From Parasponia andersonii (taxonomy: Eukaryota > Streptophyta > Magnoliopsida > Rosales > Cannabaceae), in the NCBI GenBank assembly GCA_002914805.1, contig JXTB01000497.1:178771-242770 (forward strand): 64,000 nt of DNA, written 5' to 3'. The position numbers and the translations under genes were made by a program. The notes beneath the pieces are model-generated. The model searched no databases. It was not told the origin of the DNA and saw only the letters and a program-made list of their open reading frames with translations. Below are positions 23,890 to 36,300 of this stretch, piece by piece (the stretch's first letter is position 1; each line of letters begins with the position of its first letter).

Positions 23890-26270
23890 TTCGAGAGTTT
23901 GTTGACCCATCGATCTTTTTCTTCTTTAAGTCGCTTTTTTAGTGTATTAAAGATTGTCTTGTTGAATGTTTTAGCCTGCTCAATTGCTTAAGGGTGCTAA
24001 GAAAATGAGTAATTCATCAAAGCTAGTCATGATATTTTTTTGAAATTTTGTATCAACATATCGTGTTCTTCTAGATAAAGTCCTTCACTTCTCTGTCTTA
24101 TACTTGGTTAAATGCTTTTAACTCAATCCATTTTATGGAGTTATCAGTGACCACGAGTATGTAATTCATTGTCCAAGTGTAGTTGGTAGCTTCCCGACGA
24201 TATTTATTTCTCACTTCATGAAGAGCCAGTGAACAGAGATTAGGGTGAGATATTTTGGAGATTGGTGTGATAGTTAAATAAACCTTTGGCATTTGTCGCA
24301 TATTTTTAAATAAAAAGTCGAGTTGCCGTTATTATTGGCTAATAGTAACATATGGTAGGGGCACTATTTGCTAAACTCTTTAATTGAAAATGGTTTCTAC
24401 ACATTCCCTTCAATTAGCTCAATAAGGATGTACTGAAACTACATGAATAATAAATCTCAAAGATAGACTAGAGAAAGAACATTTGTAGAGTTTACCTTCC
24501 CTTCAGTTAGCTCTTCCTCTCAATTAGCTCAATAAGGATACACTGAAACTACATGAATAATAAATCTCAAAGATAGACCAGAGAAAGAACATTTGTAGAG
24601 TTTACTTTGTATAAGGGAAAAAGATGCTACCTTTGCTTTCACTTGATAAGCTTTATTCTTATCTTCTAATAGTGAGTCATTAATCTAAGATAGCTTACAA
24701 TAGATTTTAATTAGGAATGACCTTTAACAATATTGTTACTTCATGTTCCTTTCATTTCTATTTTATAGGTCGTTAGAGGTAAATGTTACGAACAACCTTA
24801 CGATTTATTATCTGAATTTTATACTCAAGACTTATGAGTGCATCAATAGGACTGTTATTTCCTCTGGGTACTTGGTAGATCACCAGATTCTTCAAAGGCT
24901 GACTGTAGCTTTTTTACTATAGTAAGATCTGTGGTTATCTTACTATCATATACTTTATAGTTACCTTCGATTTGATTTTATGTGTTTGTATTACCTTGTA
25001 TCTAATTGACCACAAGTTGAGAGTCACTATGGATAATGATATGCTTGATATCCATCTCTTTAGCTAGCATGAGTATAAATGTCTCCATATCATGATTTGT
25101 AGCTTTGAACCCACATTATGTTGATTGCTTAAGGATGTCTCATTCGTTAGGACTACTCTTTGCCTACTCCTTTTGATGTTGGTAGATCTATCAACATGCA
25201 AAATTTAGATGTCGGATTGGGATCCATCTATCATGCACAATAGCTCTCTCTTAGCATGTATATATTGTTAGGATTAAAATTTGTTATAAAATCAACTACT
25301 ACAAGAAATTTCAATACTACTCATTGTTTGAACAAGATGTCATACATATCGAGTTCCATCCATTCCTTGAGTCTTCTAGACAATATTAGTTTGTGAATAA
25401 TAGATTTGAGTGAGAATATTATGAATATGTTAATATGATAACAATAGAAAGATGGGAGAAGTTTTCTTACTGCAGTGACTAGTGCAAGTGCAAACTTTTC
25501 CAACTGACTATATCTTCTCCTCACATCTAGTAGTACATTGTTGATAGAGTAGATTGTTGAGTGTTTCTTTTCTTTTTCTTAAATTGAGACTATGTTGACT
25601 ATAATATCTAAGACTGCAAGGTAGAGATACAATAATTTTCTCATTAATAAGTCAAATGCAACATTTATTTCTTTTTCAGTAATAATTATTATTATATTTT
25701 GTACCTAAGGGTAAAATTATAAGGGTATAAGGAAAATTCGAGTGTTTTTTTAACTTATTAATGTCTATTTTTTTTTTACTTTTTTATATGCTAATGGCTG
25801 AGTATATATATTTTTTACACTTGGTATACAAGATCCATCTTTAGTTTGATAGGAAGGGTAGAATATTAAGGTATTGCTTCAATTGTTTGAACGTATCTTT
25901 GCATTCTGGCATCCACTAAAATGTCTTTAGTTTTCACAAAGTACTAAAAAATAAATAATTCTCAAAACTTGGAAAGTAAAGTGGTTGATTGCGACAATTC
26001 TTAATGTCTTTGATATATGTTGCTGATGATATCCAATGATAGACTACGTTTGATCTGAGTTTGACTTGATACTTATTTGGGTGACGAGATATCATAAAAA
26101 TTTCTTTGAGGACACAACAAATAAATACTTGGAAGTGTTAAGCTTTCATGTCATACCTTTTAAAGGTTTCAAATAGTTATTTCAGATAGGTTGTGTTTTG
26201 TTCTGCTACTAAGGACTTCACGAGCATATCATCGATGTAGATCTCCATTATAATGGCTTTTAATCTAATT
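23890..26270 (-). pseudogene. Heavily decayed Tat-type Ty3/gypsy pol
   Basis: Read on the minus strand, the domain order is intact though frames shift often. Reverse transcriptase with MEIYIDDMLVKSL (near 26260) is followed by RNase H with YSQLEKFALALVTAVRKL (25524-25321). A second RNase H has LHVDRST (near 25210) and IIHSDSQLVVN (near 25010). The integrase zinc-finger end CDKCQR lies near 24300, the core ILVVTDNSIKWIELKAFNQV near 24130, and the core C-part IFNTLKKRLKEEKDRWVNKL ends near 23900. It is much more diverged than the copies at either end of the window. No LTRs could be assigned to it. Confidence 0.8.
24411..24607. repeat. Tandem duplication within the pol relic
   Basis: A block starting TTAGCTCAATAAGGAT and ending AACATTTGTAGAGTTTAC occurs twice, about 110 bp apart, with only a few differences. 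The close match suggests a duplication younger than the surrounding relic. Confidence 0.85.
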
Positions 26271-26915
26271 GGTAAAATTTGACATAACTAATTAGATTAG
26301 AAAATGTTAACCTTTCGTAAAACTCATTTAAATAAGAACTTAAAAAAGTGAGGAAATCTTGGAAGAGAACTTTGCATTATAAGATTTACTTTTAAAAGTA
26401 AATTATAAAACTTTATATATGTACATTGTGTATTTAGTAGAAATACAGCTTAATCAACCTTTAATAATCCACTAATACAATTCCACTATAATATTCATGC
26501 GTTTTATTTTATATTATAAGAAACCCAAGATTTTTTTCCCCTAAAATTAAAACTCCAAAGTTTTTTTTTTTTTTCCAATTATAACCCGTGGTAAAATAAT
26601 GGTTATATTAGTAGAAAAACTGAACAAAAAGACAAACTTACCTAGCATAAAGCCTGAAATATTTAGTTAAATAAACGAGATCTAGTACATCAGTTATTAT
26701 ACAAACATTGATATAGAGCCGTTTAACTATTGAAAAAAAAAAGCTAAATATATATACTCAGCCTTACCTAGCAGTTATACTCTATTCTCTTTTTGCCTTT
26801 TTGCTCTATAGTAGTTATTTGGTTACTTCGTCTATTTTATCTACCTTTTAGAAGTTTCTATTCCCTCTACATTATATTTTTCTCTCTTTTCACAAGCACC
26901 ATTTCTATAAGGCCA

Positions 26916-28330
26916 TGACCCCAGATAGAAAAAGAAGAACAATTGATGCCGAACAACATTGGAGAATCGTGGAACTTTAAAAACCATCCAATTGTTATTG
27001 GTATCCCTTAACTACTCAACATTATTACGCCTGAGTCTTTGTAGTGAACTCCTTTCTGGATGCAGATTCATTGTTTCCCGTTCTTTAATAAAAGTAGAGG
27101 TCTGGGCAAATTATTTAGAGAATTAATGAGAGATTTCATTGAGGTTAATGATGCTTCTATACTTGAAGGTTATGGGCTTTTTTTATGCATTCATGTTACT
27201 ATTAATGTTACCAAACCATTATTGCGTGGACTGATGCTTAAGCTTCCATAAGTCGCTGACGAATTATGAATGGAATTCAAATATGAGTGCCTTTATGAAT
27301 TCTGCTTCCACTGTGGGAAACTTGACTATAATTTCAATCATTGTCTAACTTTTCTTGAATTGGAAGACAACAGTGTGCAACATGAATACTATATAGCTCA
27401 TGGATGTGAGCTTTGGCCCCATGAAACTCTGTCCCTCTCCTGATGCCATTCTGATTTCTCTTGTGTCGATGCTTGGCCCTTCCTAACCAGGATGGTTTAT
27501 GATACAATTAGTCGATCTCTAACTCATCTATTGGCTGACACACCATATCCATCTCATTTTTTGGTCGCTAAAACACTACTGTCTACCTAAACCAACAAAC
27601 TCTAACTGCTGATAGCAACCCTCTAATGATTGCCTTGGAAAATTGCTCTTAACCACATCTAAGAAACTTGAAGTAGTTACAACCACTGTTCAAGATATTG
27701 AAGGATCGACTGCTTAAAACTATCACAATTCCATGTGTCATCTCGTCCAATATCCATACTTTATCAAATATGGATCCAAATACTGTCACTGGGCTTTGGA
27801 AATCTAATGTATCCTATAGCCAAGTTCCATTTGGTGCTAGCCCCGTTAATACTCCTATTGACACTACAAAAGAGAAAGCTATTGCTAAAACTGAGAATGC
27901 TCAAATTCTCTCTAGCTTTAAATGTTATCTTGGTGATGTTGAATGCTCTACATGCAAAGTTTTTAAGCGAAACAAACCACATACTGTTCTTGTCTATCGA
28001 GCTGATGACTTGGCGAAGGTTGCTTAACAATCGTGCCAAATATCGTGAATCTACTTGGTTAAAATGCACAGGGCTTGGGGAACCCGAATGCATTCCATTG
28101 TTTCTGTTTGTTGGTCAAACATCGAATTCTCCATGTTTTGTTTCTTATGGAAACAAAACTTCAGTATGGGTCTGTCTCTAAATTTCGCCATGTTTTACAT
28201 TTTCCTAATAGGGTAGAAGTTCCTTTCGTTGGTTTAAGTAGGGGTCTTTTTCCTAACAATCACATGATAGGAGTTGATGTAATTATATGGCGTAGTGATA
28301 AAGGCCTTATCCAAACTAATTGCTAGAAAT
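26916..28330 (+). pseudogene. L1-type LINE relic: ORF1 (DUF4283-like) and start of ORF2 endonuclease
   Basis: Around 27040-27440 the plus strand reads FWMQIHCFPFFNKSRGLGK, then VTKPLLRG and FKYECLYEFCFHCGKLDYNFNHC, the order found in plant L1 ORF1 proteins: DUF4283 then a CCHC zinc knuckle (C-x2-C-x4-H-x-x-C form). After a proline/serine-rich stretch, 28075-28326 reads GLGNPNAFHCFC, VLFLMETKLQ and FPNRVEVPFVGLSRGL, the opening of an L1 endonuclease with the METK motif. Frames shift and stops intervene. The rest of ORF2 is missing. A short frame at 28330-28430 (AELKAISFSLLLAQ) may be a scrap of a LINE RNase H, with low certainty. Confidence 0.75.
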
Positions 28331-29237
28331 TTTTCTTTAAAAATTGCTGAGTTAAAAGCAATAAGCTTTAGCTTATTATTGGCTCAAACCTTGATTCGCC
28401 TCTCAGAATGGTGGAGATTAATGCATTATTAACCATTCATGAATTGCACAAATATATGCATTGATGGACCTAGATGAGATCCGGTGGAGGCACAGGTTTT
28501 TTAAATCTTTAGTTTGACCCACAACTTTTTTTATTTTCTCTAATATACCCACATTTTTCCCTCACTTAATTTTTTTCCCTAGACATTTATTAGTTTTGTT
28601 TCCCATTTATAATTTATATTCATATTATATTTACTACCGTGCAAGATTTTTTACTTTATGACAAAAAATTATATATAAAATTGTTTCCTTTCTGAGAGAC
28701 TAGTTTTGATCTAATAATTGTATTTTACCTACTTTTATCAAGATAATCTTAGATTTCTTTTAAAAAGTGGGACCTAATTAATAATCAGTACTTAGTACAA
28801 ATTTAAAAGAAAATAACATACAAATATTACCAAGACTTGAACCTATGATCCCATAATCCTAGATTTCTTTATTTGTTGAGTTTTGACATTTTTTTTATAT
28901 AAATTTATTGAATCTTATACATATAGAAATATATTCTTAAAAAGTTATAGAGATATATTCTTTGTAATGAAATCAATATTAAAGAAAAAATTTATTTAAT
29001 ATTCAGCAAAATTAAGTAAGGTGAAAATTAATTTTTGAATACTCCTTCTATATATGAATTCCAAACTAAAAACTATAATTTTATTATCATAATTATGCCT
29101 TCACCAAAATAAATTTAATGCACACTCAAGATTAGATTTTCATGACATTCTTTCTGATATTTTTTTTCGAGCTTCTATTAGTGATTTTTTAATAATGCAG
29201 TGCATATATTAGCTAAATATGCTTTTGGCTAGATAAT
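28331..29237. other. Non-coding stretch with a SINE-like signal
   Basis: No gene. At 28834-28852 the minus strand reads GGGATCATAGGTTCAAGTC, which resembles an RNA polymerase III B box. Compare the minus-strand signal at 42017-42040. It may be a SINE fragment. Confidence 0.35.
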
Positions 29238-29250
29238 AATGAATGTATTT

Positions 29251-29967
29251 TTTTTTGTTAAAACAAAATTCATTAAAAATGCGAAAGGAGCTCTATTATG
29301 CTCCTCTCTCCTTCTCCATATCAAGTTCCCTTCATCCTCCCTCTGCAGCAGACGTAAGGCCAAGCTCCAGTTCCCTTTTCCACAAGTGCCCCTCCCTATC
29401 GGGGATAGGGTCATTCCCTCTCTTCGGTATAAACTTTTTTATTTTTTTTTTTATTTGTTTTGACTATTTTGTCCAATAACTCTTTTTTTTTGGAGAATAG
29501 TTTCCTACTTAGATCTAGATCTTGTATGGATTTAGTACACCTAATCTAGATCTGTGGTGATTTGTGTTTATTTTTAGTGTGTTATTCAATTTTTGTGTGG
29601 TTGTCTTGTAGATCTGTATCAATTTTGATTCAGATTTAGAGAGGAAATTACCATAATAAATCAGAGTTAGCAAAATCTTCTCTAATGAATTAATTAGAGT
29701 TGCTAATTCAAGCCGAGAAGAATCTAAAAGAGTCATTACAATAGTCTATTTTACTCTTGAAGATTTTCTCTAAGATCGTCATCAGAGATCATTGGTACTA
29801 TGAGATCTATAAAAGTATTATCATCTTCGAGCTTTTGAATCGATTTTCTGATTTTCATTTTTAAAATGTCATATATAACTCAATTGACTATTATAATCTT
29901 TACGGGGAGTTTAATAAAATTGTTTTACTTATTTAAAAAAAAAAAAACTCGAAGGCAAAGTCATGGC
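29251..29967 (+). mobile_element. Possible retroposon, LINE-derived
   Basis: The 13-bp AATGAATGTATTT occurs at 29238-29250 and again at 29968-29980, as expected for target-primed insertion. The interior has a CT-rich hairpin-prone start (29280-29410, GGAGCTC...GAGCTCC-like and CCCTATCGGGGATAGGG), a T-rich middle and an A run (29935-29947). The run is followed by 20 more bases before the duplication, which is not typical. A phrase GATCTAGATCTTGTATGGATTTAGTACACC resembles the inverse of 38451-38500 in the retroposon at 37933-38773. Confidence 0.4.
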
Positions 29968-30111
29968 AATGAATGTATTTGGCTGGAGACTGGTAGATAA
30001 TAAAATAGCAATAATAATAATAACATTGCTATTTACTGAAAAAAAAAGTATTTAAAAGGCTGACATTAACTTGTTGTATCTTTCCACATTTGCCCTCGCC
30101 ATAAATCTAGA

Positions 30112-30198
30112 ATGACCACCTCCTTGCTCGTGTACGGTATCATTCTCCTTCTCGGACTCGTCCCCAATTTCTACCCAACCCGAGCCAGCCGCTATTGA
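30112..30198 (+). other. Upstream ORF candidate before the AMSH3-like gene
   Basis: ATG at 30112 opens a 28-codon frame ending TGA at 30196-30198, 120 bases before the main start. The peptide has a hydrophobic core (LLVYGIILLLGLVP). If transcription starts upstream of 30112, this would be a uORF that could reduce or tune translation. The transcript start is not known. Confidence 0.35.
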
Positions 30199-30320
30199 AG
30201 ATCCTTCCCTTTGCTCCAATTCCATGTTCATGGCGTAAACCTGATCTCCGATCCCGGAAAATGTTGTTTGCCTAGAGAGAAACCAATAGATAACGAGGGA
30301 AAAGTCGCTATAATTCCAAG

Positions 30321-33300
30321 ATGAAGCCTTCTTCAGAGGTCATCAACATCGCCGCGAGTGCTCAGAAGCTCGATGTCGATAATCGAATTTCTCTCCGTTA
30401 CTACTATCGGATCGCCGATAACATTCTCAGACAGGTTCCCCTTACTCTTTTCCCGCGATTATTATTGATTAAATTACTATATTTTATAATTTCTTTCTGT
30501 GTACTCTGAATTTGAAAGTTTGCTTGTTGAACTGTGAATTTTTTTATTCTGTTTTAATTGAATTTTCCATGTAGTCTGGGTTGAAGGTAGGTCTTAGCTG
30601 AAAATGAATGTTAGAATTTGAGTACGAAATTTTTTCTTGAAATTGTCAACAATATAGGATTTGGTAGCATTGTTTGGTGAAGTAGAGTAGGAGAAATGTT
30701 AAAATAGATGCATATATATATATATGTGTATATATATATATATTCTTAAAACTATCATAATTTTTGTTGTGATTACTCTTTTTGACTGTGATTTTATGTG
30801 CTTTGTTGTGTTGGGCACCTGTTATGTCAGAGTAATTGACAATTGTTGGTCTGGAAATTAGTTGGCTAATTTGCTTCTTCTGTGCCCAGTGTAGCTTCAC
30901 TAAAGCATTGTTGTAATTTCCATTAATTCAGAGGTGTGAAGGTTTTACCTTATGCAGATATGTTAGGATGGCTGGATACAGTTCAAATGTAAAGTAATAT
31001 GATGTTTACTCTTTAAAGACTGTCTAGCCTAGGAGGAGATGATATTGATGAGATTTTTGTAAGCATGATATACTATTTAGCACTAACATTTGAGTATGAG
31101 TCCTTTTCTGAAGTTAACGTGATTACTTCTGATATGATGTTTCGGTTTAGCAGTTAGTTTTTGATAGGGATGACTATATCTTATTTGCTGTCTGTCCAGA
31201 AATTAATAATGTAGTTTTTGGATAGCAGGAGAAGTTAGCATTGTGTTAAGCACGTGTCCTTACAAGTTGAGGATAGATCATATTTAGGTAGAATTTAGGT
31301 TGAAAATTTAGTGATACAAATTTGAATTTCATAAGAACATTTAGCATGGCTGCCAAAGATCTTTTCAGGGCTCAAAAGTCATTTTTGGGAGTGTTAAGAT
31401 GAATTCTTATAAGAGCTTCTTTTATTTAGAAGATCTCTTTTAGGAAGCATAGAGTCACTAGCTCTTCTTAAAAGGTCATCTAAGAAGCAGAAGTAAGAGT
31501 TACTCCAAATGAGCCCTAAGTCTTCATGAGCAAGACTCAATTAACAATTTCTCTTTTCATTTTGCTGCCAAATGACCTATAGAAAAAGGGGAGTTGGGAG
31601 ATCAGTGTGGTGTTGTCGGGCCCATGTTGATGTTTGAGTCAGTCAGGATTATAAATTCTGGTAGAGTAACTGTGTTGAGAGGAGACTTTCCAATTTTAAG
31701 AGTTCAAGGGCTATCCTACCAGATCACCACTTGGGGCCTAGCTCAAGTGGGTGAGTGTATACGAGTGGTCCAGTTCAAGTCCCCATAAATATATCCATTT
31801 TTTTTTTATATAAAAAAGAATGATATCCCTCCTAGTAAAACATATTCAACAATAATATTCTTATTGAGTACCTTATTAATTTGTTTGGAGCGCAAATATG
31901 ATCTCTCTTTGTTTATTTATTTATTTTTTTGTTTTTTAAATTGCCTTGCCTTTTGCTAATAGCCTAATAGTTCGGGTAATATAGGTTTTGAATTATTTCT
32001 TGTCTTGTTTTGATTTGATCTTTTTCTTTGTAAAGTAATTAACACAGAGAGACAGCAGGGCACGCATGCAATGATGTACCTATTAAGTGTTCATCTTCCA
32101 TTTCTGAATTAGCATCCTGATCATATATTAAAGATGATATTTCAGTTGCTAATAAGGTTGTATATTGTAGGCTAACATCTTTCGAGAAGAGAAGAATATC
32201 ATAGATCTGTATGTTATGCTTCTAAGGTTCTCAAGGTAAGGAATATAAAGTTATTGATATTTTCCTGTCTGTTTAATTCTGTGACACAACCAGTTAAGTA
32301 AATAGCCAACCAGCTAGGTGGTGTGGAGCAGGGAGAAGTTAAACTAATGTCTTTCTGGATTTTCTTTACTAAATTTTACCGAAATTATTTGGTTTTATTC
32401 TCGTTTAGCTTGGTCTCTGAAACAATACCACGCCATCGAGAGTATAGAGCATCTGCTAAAAGCAAAAAAGATAACTTGAGAAAGGTAATGTGCTCATAGT
32501 AAGTTTATGGAGCGGAGTTTTCGTAAACTTCTTGGTGTGCAATTTGATTTTTGTTTCTTGTAGGGTTTATTGAATGCCTTAAGTGAGCTGGAGAAGTTGA
32601 AGCCAGAAGTGCAACAGAAGATCAATGAATTGAACAGAAAGTATGCATATCAAACCAATGGGTGGACCCATCATAGTCAAAAGGATTCATTGGAGTGGCC
32701 TTCTGTCAAAAAGCAAACTTCGACAGCGCATGATGTAACCAAGGTACAATTTTTGCTATAAGCAATTAGTTTGAAAGTGCTTTCGTCTTTCGGTTTACTA
32801 CTTTTGCTAAATTAGTAGCAATGGCAGCTACCATCTTTAATTTTATTTAGAGCTATTCATTGACATCAGTTCTGCAGTTTTATTTCCTCCAATGTTTATA
32901 GGGATAATAACAGAAATATCCCCTGATTTTGATGAAATGCTCAATATATCCCCTTAACTTTCATAACTAATAAAAATAACCTCAGATAAACAAATCAGTA
33001 AGAATTTCACCCCTCTGTCAAATTTGGTCAAAATTGAGTAAAAATTATCTTTTAAATAAGCAAGATACCCTTGCCTAGACACAATTAATTAGCTAAAATT
33101 AAAAGTTCCTTTGAAAAAGAACATGTAAGACTTTTAATTCACTTGATCTTCTCATTCTTTTGCTCATTTTTATCTTCCATCCACCACTATTTGCTGTTAT
33201 TTTAATTATGTGTTTGTTTACAAGTTCAGAGGGAGGGTAATTTTGTCTTTTACATGTCAACTTTGACCCAATTAGATAAAAGTGTGAAATTTGTTGTAAT

Positions 33301-36300
33301 TTTCTAATCCAATGGGATGTTTTTGTTATTTATGAAAACTGAGGGGATATATTGAGCATGCCATCAAAATTCAGGGGATATATTGTTATTATCCCATGCT
33401 TATACTACATATATCTATAATGTATAATATATTATATGTTTATATACATGCTTTCCAAAACACCCCTCACCCTCACCCCCACTCTCTCTCTCTCCTTCTC
33501 TTCCTCTTCTAGAACTGTATTCTTACTCAATTTTTGGGATAAACTTGCCTGCTCATGCTATACTTAATCTTGCAGATAGGAAGATCAACTGTGTGCGAGC
33601 CCATATATCGGAATCCAAGGGCTCAGCAGTTTTCACATGCCAGTTCTTTGGAGGAACGGTTTAAGAAATTGTATGCTTCTTGGAGACTATTAGCTTATTT
33701 CTCAAATGTTTTGGCTTGAATGCTTAATCTAACAATATTAATACATGCCTTTGAATCTACATTTTTCTGGAAAATTCCGAAATTACTATATTGAAGAATT
33801 TGAGGTATATTGATGAATTTGAGGTGCTCATTTATCTCCAGCTGTATTTTCAATCTGTCTGATTTAGAAATGGACCACATCAAAGCATTCCTTGAGCTCT
33901 GATGTCTAGTTCTGTATATGTGAATGCTTCATTATGGAAGATGAAGAATTCGGTTTCAGAATCCACCATGTATGCATGGAAAATCAATGCCTGAGGAGAA
34001 TTTCGAATTATCTTTGTCTTTTGTTTTCTCTTTTCCGTCGTCTTGTCGGCTGAAGTTTACTATAACTGACATACATCCTGTTAGACTTACCAAATAGTTT
34101 GAATCATATATGTGAATCTCATCTTTAATTGGTTACTTCTTATAGATCTCTTAGACCACGTCCAACGGATGAAACACTCTCTAGACATTCTATTTTGGGC
34201 CCAAATGGGCTTAATGGGCAGTGGCAACCTCCTATAAGTGACAAAGGGGTATGATGGTCTTCACTCTCTTTTTTTTTTTTTTTTTTTTTTAATAGTTTGA
34301 TGCAGAATTAAGGATAACCTTTCGGTTTATGACTTTAGATACGGTATCCAAGCATCACAGACTTGAGTCCTCTTGAAATCCTAAGGTCAGATACTAAAAT
34401 CCTACTATGTCCTTTTTCTTTTATCATGGAACTGACGTTAGTTTACTTTGGCTTGAAACAAAGCCAATGCTTTCTTTTTTTATTTAATTTTAGTACTATT
34501 ACTATTATTTTATTTTCATGTTACTTTTCTTATGTGGGTCTAATTGCTGGGAGGCCAGCCAGCAGCCTGTAGAAGAGGAGCCAACAGCAAACAAAGACCG
34601 TGACCGGCCAGAACATGAAAGACTACCTGTGGAGTCAACTCACACCCAGAGTAGTGATGATAATCAGACGAGTCGTACCGAGGATTCCCTAATTTCATTT
34701 GAAACAATAGAAGCTCCAGCTCATGTAGAAATTATCAGGCAGCCTTCTCCACCTCCTGTACTTGCTGAAGTCCAAGATTTGGTTCCTGCAGTTTCTCCTC
34801 AAGTTTCTGAACTGGAATGCGGATTGGATACTCTTGTGACAGATGAATTAGTTCGGGCTGAAACACCCCTACAATTACACATTGTAAGATTCTTTAGTAT
34901 CCTTTTTAAGATCTGCTCAGGTTTTTTATGGCTGTTATTGGTCCTTATAAGGGACACAGTGGTGTAGGTATTATTCTATAGCTGCTACAATTAAGGGTAT
35001 GTGTTTGAATATTATAACTTATTTTACTGTTTTGCAGTCTACAACGATGATGGAGAACTTTATGAAGCTTGCTAAATCAAATACTGATAAACAATTGGAA
35101 ACTTGTGGTGTCCTTGCTGGTTCACTTGTAAGTACTCAAAACTTTTGGTACATCATCTGTTTGTAACAACTTTACATCTAATATATCAAGTTCTTTTCTG
35201 CAGAAAAACAGGAAATTTTATATTACTGCTCTCATCATTCCAAAACAGGAATCAACATCCGATTCTGTATGGCAATTTCTTAGTACTTTCTGGCTTCTGC
35301 AGATAAATAGATATATGACTCTTATATTAAAGTACACTTTCTGATCAGTGTCAGACCACAAACGAAGAGGAAATATTTGAAGTTCAGGATAAGCGATCAC
35401 TTTTCCCACTTGGGTGGATTCATGTGAGTGCAATAAATGTTCCTAGCACTAAATTTTAACCACTTTCTGTCATACCCATTCATATTTACTTTTCCCGATG
35501 TTTTTTTGACAATGACTGATCTTATTTATATCGACTAAAGAGTATGTTTTCTAGATGGCAGAGTCCGTTGAGTCGAAATCTTTTAACAAGACGTACCTAT
35601 TAGGAAAGCTTTGAAGCAAATAAGAATATCTATTTACGGTCTCTTGTTTGAAATTTATCCTCCAATAATGTGGAAAATTCTTTGAATCAGTTGAAAATGG
35701 AAAATGTTGCCATTTTATAGAATTACAAATGCTAAAGTCTTGGAAATTACAAACTCTGCGTATGACGAGCCTTTAGAGAATATGTTATCGCAAATGCTCG
35801 TGAAACATTTTGAGGCAGCAGAAAATCACTAATCCTGAATACTAAAAGGAAAAGGTCCAGCAAGTCTAGTAGTCATTTTTAGTGCAACCTCCCTTTGAGC
35901 TCTTGCTTTCTACATGAAATTCGTCATGTCTGCCATCTGAAGAAAAGAGAAGCAAGGAAAAATCAGGATATAGTATATTAGGTTATATTCTACTCTTTGT
36001 TCAAGAAAAAGTATGTACTAAGTGATGCTCTTTAATAATATCTGGTTTAGTGTGTATATTGCTCATATACTGATTTTAGATACTGAGACATGACATACCG
36101 TTGAACTGATCAATTATTCCTTATCATGGTTGATTTTTCAGACTCATCCTACCCAGTCTTGTTTCATGTCATCGATTGATCTTCATACCCACTATTCGTA
36201 TCAGGTGTGTTCCTCTTCATGATTCTAAAGAAGTGTCAGAAGGCTTTTTATTGCATTCCTATTTGTCTTTTCTTTTACTGAAACCTTGGTTTATCAGTGT

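Larger units (their letters stand above)
19910..23900. repeat. Copy B of the 1.46 kb repeat, split by a solo LTR
   Basis: 19910-20600 follows copy A (9650-10300) block by block. Shared blocks include ATAGGCTCAATATTATACTCTTAAATTAAATGTCA, CAAATTCACAAAGTGAGTACCTAGA and TAAAGTTTAATCCACAATTGAA versus its counterpart. The similarity is cut at 20600 by the LTR and seems to continue after 23597. The outer ends were not resolved. Its age must exceed that of the LTR insertion. Confidence 0.5.

Noticed and set aside
27698..28326. Overlapping 109-148 codon frames as a host gene
   Set aside because: The sequence reads as the linker and endonuclease start of an L1 LINE (METK motif, GLGNP), spread over shifted frames.
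31739..31782. A tRNA gene
   Set aside because: Only box-A-like and box-B-like words are present; no cloverleaf arms can be formed, so it is called a SINE head.
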